Shown here piece by piece: positions 1-4,077 of a stretch of DNA of 6,521 nt. The stretch's first letter is position 1; every line of letters begins with the position of its first letter. Made by a program: the position numbers and the translations under genes. The notes beneath the pieces are model-generated. The model saw only the letters and a program-made list of their open reading frames with translations, was not told the DNA's origin and ran no database searches. This stretch comes from Globobulimina sp. (lineage: Eukaryota > Foraminifera > Rotaliida), in NCBI GenBank assembly GCA_003354225.1, contig PIVH01000283.1, forward strand, positions 1 to 6,521, read 5' to 3'.

Positions 1-450
1 CCTCTTTAATGCTGCTAATTTGAACCGAGTATATTCATTATCGGTATTGAAGGTGGGATCTATATCGGCGGTTTCATGGAGCCATAATAACATTGATTGT
101 GCTTGGCGAATACAGTTACAATTATTAACTTGTTGGATTCTGTCAGCAATCCAAAACAGTGCAAGGGAGGGATAAGTAGGCAATTGAAACGGATTCACTT
201 TCAGTGTGACGCAGTAAAATACCCAATTTCTTAAGTGGGAGATATACTGTACTTTAGTGCCGGTACATTTGTCCAATGTATTAGTCTCGACAATAAATTC
301 TGCGGTCTTCGGGCGTGTTTGCGAGAGTGGGTGCGTTCGAGCGAAGCGAAGTCTGTACCAAGCTAACAGTTTTTGTAAAATAAACACATTTTTGTAAGGA
401 AGTAATGGCAAATTTAAAAGGAGAAAAGAAAAACGGATATTCAATCCAAT
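1..450 (-). CDS. Tyrosine recombinase, N-terminal part (runs off the window)
   Basis: A frame stays open for 150 codons from just after a TAA at 453-451 to the window edge. Counting from codon 450-448, residues about 60-150 look like the helical core-binding (SAM-like) domain of phage-integrase/DIRS recombinases: a Thr-Lys-x-x-Tyr-x-x-x-Leu-x-x-Trp helix (residues 65-76), then Phe-Tyr-Cys, a Pro-rich turn (87-94), a helix with Leu-Phe-Trp (98-100), a helix around 114-125, and an ending of the Leu-Ala-Ala-Leu-Lys-Arg type (145-150) where this domain normally hands over to the catalytic domain. The Arg-His-Arg-Tyr catalytic residues would lie beyond position 1 and cannot be checked. No ATG opens the frame; the only Met is at residue 120. 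The frame is -1 relative to RT-RH and overlaps its end by 10 nt, suggesting frameshifting or reinitiation. Role inferred: integration of element DNA. The domain match is by eye. Confidence 0.7.
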   Translation of the reverse strand, partial: MGLNIRFSFLLLNLPLLPYKNVFILQKLLAWYRLRFARTHPLSQTRPKTAEFIVETNTLDKCTGTKVQYISHLRNWVFYCVTLKVNPFQLPTYPSLALFWIADRIQQVNNCNCIRQAQSMLLWLHETADIDPTFNTDNEYTRFKLAALKR

Positions 451-2213
451 TTAAAATTGGAGGCATAATTAGGATATCCAATTCTCGCTCGCTCCTTCAA
501 AGGTAAACAGAGAAAAGAAATGAAATCATTGTATTCTTCTAAGTCATATTGGTCATCAAATGGATTATTGGGATTATTGATTTGGTGATTCAGGAATTTG
601 AAATCATCAAAGTACATTGTTTCTGTTTTAGCTCTGGTCATATTGAGATTAAATTGATTGACAATGGACCAGAATGTATCTAACTTATTACGGGACAAAG
701 CATCGGATAATCCATTGGTGGATGAAGAAATCCAGTCGATCAAAAATTTGTATTCGAGCATGAGATGACATAATTCGTATACAAATAGCATCATATTATA
801 GGATGAAGACCATTTACGTTTGATGGCATAAAAACAGGTCTCATTATCAACAAATAAATGGATAGTTTTACCCGTTAAATAATAGCGGAATGTAAATAAT
901 GCGGAGAGGATCACATGAGCCTCTTTTTGGTTGATATGCCAATTATTTGTATGGGATTCATTAAATGGATAAAACGACCAATATCCACCCAACACATAGC
1001 CACCATGGGATTGAGAGGCATCGGTTGAAGCAGAAATGCTTATTTTTCTGGACATTAATATTTCGGACATTGGTACTTTTAAGATTTGGTCAGCATAAAA
1101 GTACCAATATTTCAAGTCATTCAATATGGAGAGGGGCAATATGAAATTGTGATTTTTGGGATATTTCCCCGAACGGATATTTTCATAGATAAAATGGAGC
1201 AAATTCCAGCATAAAGCCTTTGTAGGTTGCTTCAACTGGGCCCAGTGCATAATTGTACCGCAGAGGGATTCCAATGCAGCTCCAGTAATGACGCGATATT
1301 GCAATGTGTATCGGATCAACTGTTTGAAGTTACGGTATTTAATCGGTGGTATACCAATGAACTTATTTTTCAAATCAAAGAAGATGCCATAAATTACTGC
1401 TGTTTGGCAAGTCCGAATAAAGCCAGACTCCTTTAACGATACTTGAACATTTAGTTCTTTCATAAGAGCATCGAATCGTTTCTCCATTTCAATACAATCG
1501 GCTTCTTTCACCGCCGACAGAACAAAGTCATCGATATGAACCAGGGTTTTATTCTTCCACTGATGATCAAAGACTTTGTTATCCAAAATCCATATTAAAA
1601 CCTGGGCGAAGTACTGGCAGTTCGCCGGAGCAGAGGAGACTCCATATGGTTGTTTTCTGTCTCGCCATACCAAACCAAAGAGGGAGTAACAAATATAATT
1701 ACTGTCTTCCTCACACAGTCCGATTTGGCGAAAGAAGTCCGAAAGATCGCGAATTGCAAAGAAATTACAATCAATCAGGGTCTTTATATAGAGTTTCAAG
1801 TTGGGGAGAGATGGAATCTTGCATTTTATTGGGCGGATCAGTTCGTTGATGGAAGAGGTTGATTTAGTTTTAAAGGATCCGTTTCTGATTACTCTGAATT
1901 TGGTGTAACGGCCCTGTCCGTCTTTCTTAGGGGTACAGAAAATCATTACCATATATTCAGGTTTACCGAAAAATGGCTCAATTTGGCCATTTTCAGCCTC
2001 AGAAATCATTTTATCTAAAATGGCGAGAGCTTCTTGAGGTGTATTTGCAATGTTAGATATCTTCGTTGATAAACGATTATGAATGACATGTGTGGCTTTT
2101 TGCTCTTCCGCCTGAAAATGTGTCTTGAGCCACAGAGGAAAGCCAACAGTAATCCATTTGATATCGGACTTTCCTTTTGGTTTCCCTTGGAGATACTGGG
2201 CGAATGCTGGCAA
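441..2213 (-). CDS. Reverse transcriptase-RNase H polyprotein, DIRS/Ngaro type
   Basis: Copies element RNA into DNA and degrades the RNA strand. Fingers motif CTPKKDG at residues 93-99; motif A with catalytic Asp156 (RDLSDFFRQIGL); motif B PYGVSSAPANCQ (189-200); motif C HIDDF (226-230), in which the usual Tyr of YxDD is His. RNase H follows at about 390-510 with the full Asp-Glu-Asp-Asp set: Asp398 (STDAS), Glu431 (NQKEAH), Asp456 (FVDNET) and Asp504 (GLSDALSR). The SxxNGLSDALSR ending and single-step RT-to-RH order are typical of DIRS-group enzymes. The last 80 residues are acidic and unassigned; they do not resemble the DIRS methyltransferase. There is no protease or DDE integrase. The frame is intact for 590 codons, but its 5' edge has no ATG: the listed start is a TTG and a TAA lies at 2222-2220. 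The first ATG (residue 69, position 2009) would keep all catalytic motifs but remove conserved-looking N-terminal sequence such as the Trp-Ile-Thr-Val segment at 20-23. Confidence 0.92.
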   Translation of the reverse strand: MPAFAQYLQGKPKGKSDIKWITVGFPLWLKTHFQAEEQKATHVIHNRLSTKISNIANTPQEALAILDKMISEAENGQIEPFFGKPEYMVMIFCTPKKDGQGRYTKFRVIRNGSFKTKSTSSINELIRPIKCKIPSLPNLKLYIKTLIDCNFFAIRDLSDFFRQIGLCEEDSNYICYSLFGLVWRDRKQPYGVSSAPANCQYFAQVLIWILDNKVFDHQWKNKTLVHIDDFVLSAVKEADCIEMEKRFDALMKELNVQVSLKESGFIRTCQTAVIYGIFFDLKNKFIGIPPIKYRNFKQLIRYTLQYRVITGAALESLCGTIMHWAQLKQPTKALCWNLLHFIYENIRSGKYPKNHNFILPLSILNDLKYWYFYADQILKVPMSEILMSRKISISASTDASQSHGGYVLGGYWSFYPFNESHTNNWHINQKEAHVILSALFTFRYYLTGKTIHLFVDNETCFYAIKRKWSSSYNMMLFVYELCHLMLEYKFLIDWISSSTNGLSDALSRNKLDTFWSIVNQFNLNMTRAKTETMYFDDFKFLNHQINNPNNPFDDQYDLEEYNDFISFLCLPLKERARIGYPNYASNFKLD

Positions 2214-2220
2214 ATTAAAT

Positions 2221-2299
2221 TAACACACAAAAAAACTCGAGTCGTACTCTAAATAAAATTCGAGTCGTACTCTAAATAAAAGTAACACACAAAAAAACT
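2221..2299. repeat. Nested direct repeat, A-B-B-A
   Basis: A 17-nt sequence (TAACACACAAAAAAACT) occurs at 2221-2237 and again, identical, at 2283-2299. Between the copies lie two tandem copies of CGAGTCGTACTCTAAATAAA (2238-2257 and 2261-2280; period 23). Each B unit contains the short inverted repeat GAGT-CGT-ACTC. On the coding (minus) strand each B unit begins TTTATTTAGAGTACGACTCG. The block lies just outside the 5' edge of the RT-RH frame. Confidence 0.9.
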
Positions 2300-2472
2300 A
2301 CTTTAGTAAAATGTAGCACAGACACCATGGGAACGGAGGTGGTGAGAATCTGGTGTGTTATCTAACGGTGTTACTGAGAAATCGATGCTAACATAGAAGT
2401 AAATATTTAGTTAAATGGGTCCTATTATAATAAGGACAAATATTAAATAGAAAGGAAAGAGGATATAATGGG
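2223..2472 (-). other. Spacer between gag and RT-RH
   Basis: About 250 nt with stops in all minus-strand frames. It holds the nested A-B-B-A repeat (2221-2299). A tiny minus-strand reading frame of 18 codons starts at an ATG in CCATGG (2330-2328), but nothing supports it as a gene. On the minus strand the repeat carries TTTTATTTAG twice, and GCCAG lies just inside the RT frame; these resemble 3' splice sites and would explain the missing ATG of RT if this spacer were an intron. No conserved donor is evident to me. Confidence 0.5.
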
Positions 2473-3153
2473 TTAGAATTTAATTTTGCTGAATTTGTCA
2501 ACATATTTCTTATATATATTAGGTTTGGATTTGGCAGTGTCGCATGCTTTAAACGAGTGACTTTTATCCGGATGGAATGCACATCGGTGTTTATAATATG
2601 CATCGGGCGACGGTTCACATTGATTCTTTGGATTTGTACATAAATCCAATCCAAAAAAGAACATACAAATGTCACTAGGACATGTTGTGCCATATTCGGT
2701 AACACATTCATGTGTCGTTCGCCTTAATAAACGTAAGTTATCTTTGGTTGGATTGGCAGTGTTAACCGGCCGATTATTGGGTCGATTATTGTAATTATTA
2801 GGCCGATATGTCGGTCTTTTATTATTATGGCGATTGTTACTGTTGGAATTGCGATGTTCGGCAAATTGTTTATTAAAATGAATTGTTTCATGACCGGTGC
2901 GATTATTTCCATTTTGGGGCCAGTTATAATGTGGTTTTTGGTCAATGTAAACATTGAATTTCTTAGTTTTTTCGAATTCATCCAATTTAAATTCATTAAA
3001 TGTGCTTAAAAGGAATTGGATGATATTGGGTTTGGAGGTATTATCATTAAATGATTGCGTAAATGAATTATAATCCATCAAAAGACAAATGGGGACATTG
3101 TGGATAAGATAATATTGTAACAATTTTATGTCCAGAATCCCACCACATTCCAA
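2473..3153 (-). CDS. Gag-like nucleocapsid part with CHHC zinc knuckle
   Basis: The second part of a split Gag-like gene. The N-terminal 70 residues appear helical. Residues about 80-135 are a basic Asn/Arg/Pro-rich linker (RPNN and NNRPNNRP runs) of the kind that binds RNA. A Cys-rich segment follows (Cys150, 158, 163, 172, 179), ending in C191-x2-H194-x4-H199-x4-C204. That is retroviral CCHC knuckle spacing with His in the second position, a variant also found in Gag of plant Ty3/gypsy elements. A short basic tail ends at TAA. The listed start is TTG; the frame is open further upstream to a TAA at 3204-3202, and the first ATG comes only at residue 26. It is therefore best read as the -1 continuation of the upstream frame, which it overlaps by 28 nt. 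Function is inferred from the knuckle and from its place before RT. Confidence 0.75.
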   Translation of the reverse strand: MECGGILDIKLLQYYLIHNVPICLLMDYNSFTQSFNDNTSKPNIIQFLLSTFNEFKLDEFEKTKKFNVYIDQKPHYNWPQNGNNRTGHETIHFNKQFAEHRNSNSNNRHNNKRPTYRPNNYNNRPNNRPVNTANPTKDNLRLLRRTTHECVTEYGTTCPSDICMFFFGLDLCTNPKNQCEPSPDAYYKHRCAFHPDKSHSFKACDTAKSKPNIYKKYVDKFSKIKF

Positions 3154-3524
3154 TATGGTTTTTTGGCAAATTGCTGGATTTTCTGTCCAAACAAACGAAG
3201 GTTAACTTTGACCATTTGGACCCATCCAATTAATAAACGGACATATTTGGAAGGAATGGAGGAGGAATTAATAGCGGATAACGCAAAATCCATGGTGTTA
3301 TTCCATGCGGTCAATATGTAATAAATAGGATGTTTTGATTTGAACGCAGCATGGATCTCCTTCGAAGGTGAGCTGATATCGGATATAACATATTCAGTAG
3401 ATAGAAATGTCAGAGTGGAATGCAAAAATGAAGGAATATCGACGTGGTCAGCGGTAGCAAAGCCAGTGAAGAAACGAATAACTTGGTTTCTGATTTTCAC
3501 TTTCTTTTTCGAAATAGTATTCAC
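3126..3524 (-). CDS. Gag-like N-terminal part (upstream frame of split gag)
   Basis: 132 codons ending in TAA, lying directly before and overlapping the zinc-knuckle frame. It has a basic N-terminus (SKKKVKIRN at residues 5-13) and a mixed helical body with several Trp (74, 101, 125, 131), plausible for a capsid region, but no family is recognised by eye. The end contains Ala-Lys-Lys encoded by GCC AAA AAA (3167-3159), where a six-A run allows a shift into the next frame; joined there, the product would be about 350 residues, a common Gag size. The frame opens after a TAA at 3545-3543 and has no ATG until residue 78; the listed start is GTG. Alternatives to programmed frameshifting are an intron, a one-base indel in a decayed copy, or a sequence error. 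Confidence 0.6.
   Translation of the reverse strand: MNTISKKKVKIRNQVIRFFTGFATADHVDIPSFLHSTLTFLSTEYVISDISSPSKEIHAAFKSKHPIYYILTAWNNTMDFALSAINSSSIPSKYVRLLIGWVQMVKVNLRLFGQKIQQFAKKPYWNVVGFWT
3157..3164 (-). promoter_or_regulatory. Candidate -1 frameshift site in gag (A6 run)
   Basis: On the minus strand, GCC AAA AAA CCA lies inside the only region (3201-3126) where both gag frames are open. A -1 slip on the six-A run moves ribosomes from the first gag frame into the zinc-knuckle frame. The zero-frame phase is C AAA AAA, so it is not the textbook A AAA AAC arrangement; re-pairing in the P site would be imperfect. A 7-bp stem (3159-3153 with 3148-3142, one G-U pair, 4-nt loop) follows immediately, without the usual 5-9 nt spacer. 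Polymerase slippage on the A run is an equal option. Confidence 0.35.
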
Positions 3525-3545
3525 TATATAGTTTGTTGTGAGTTA

Positions 3546-4077
3546 TTTAAAGAGATAAATGTGCGTAGAATATGCTGACCGTATCAATTGTTTCTGATAA
3601 ACGCTATGTACATAAATGGATTTCTTGCATTATTTTGCATACAGAGGGCATTTGCTTAAACGTGTTATTATGTACATAGAAGATATAGGAGAGAGTAATA
3701 GAATTTGCGTAAGTATACAATATGCTTAGTTTGAAATAACTCATAATCGATATGCAAAAACTGTCCAGTCTAAAAAACGAGTGGACACTTTTTGCACTAA
3801 AACTACTCATAATTGAGTATACGATTTGCGTAAAGGAGAATATGCATAGCAAAGAAAGAAGAAGGCAGAGAAACACCGTTACTTAGGAAATGAATCCAAG
3901 AATGAGAAAGGCTGTGTCATTCTATGCTGTACAGAGACCCAGCTGCAGTACCGTGCATTTCATGAAAGTCAACCGATCACACCTCAAAGAAAGCGTTTTC
4001 GAAAAGGAGCCGGGAAGTTTCAGTGGAAAAGTGATTGATTTTAATTATGTAAACACAACAATTAAAATACCACACAA
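3546..4077. other. Spacer between ORF1 and gag
   Basis: About 530 nt with no convincing gene. It contains a minus-strand pyrimidine-rich stretch (about 3872-3840), the imperfect hairpin at 3753-3796, several ATATGC words on the plus strand (3572, 3720, 3750 and 3840 approximately) and the repeated word ATTTGCGTAA (near 3703 and 3824). The segment 3890-4020 is less AT-rich than its flanks and carries a plus-strand frame from an ATG at 3890 that runs 99 codons into the end of ORF1; I do not call it a gene. A minus-strand hydrophobic frame at 3876-3604 has no ATG at its start and looks accidental. Confidence 0.5.
3753..3796. repeat. Imperfect inverted repeat (15-bp stem, 14-nt loop)
   Basis: TGCAAAAACTGTCCA (3753-3767) pairs with TGGACACTTTTTGCA (3782-3796) with a single mismatch. 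The hairpin lies in the ORF1-gag spacer, and the direct repeat ACTCATAAT flanks it on both sides (3739-3747 and about 3804-3812). It could be an RNA element, a recombinase-binding site or a DNA-level structure; the sequence does not decide. Confidence 0.8.

Noticed and set aside
281-481. 66-codon minus-strand frame across the RT-RH/YR junction
   Set aside because: It contains an ATG (466) but stops at 281, while the frame with recombinase-like sequence is a different one that stays open to position 1. It is most likely a shadow.
441-683. DIRS-type methyltransferase domain after RNase H
   Set aside because: The 80 residues after RNase H are acidic and too short, with no DIRS methyltransferase-like motif seen.
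2283-2299. Resemblance of TAACACACA to the 3' intron motif known from Trichomonas
   Set aside because: The word lies on the plus strand, opposite to the genes, and lacks the terminal AG of that motif.
2221-2299. CRISPR array
   Set aside because: There are only two tandem copies with 3 nt between them, no spacers, no cas genes and a eukaryotic setting.
2388-2711. 107-codon minus-strand frame running past the gag stop
   Set aside because: It overlaps the Cys/His-rich gag frame out of phase and lacks recognisable features; the gag frame shows the zinc knuckle.
3604-3876. 90-codon hydrophobic minus-strand frame in the ORF1-gag spacer, possible membrane protein
   Set aside because: It opens with GTG, not ATG, and its hydrophobicity follows from T-rich sequence. 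It also spans the hairpin and repeated words.
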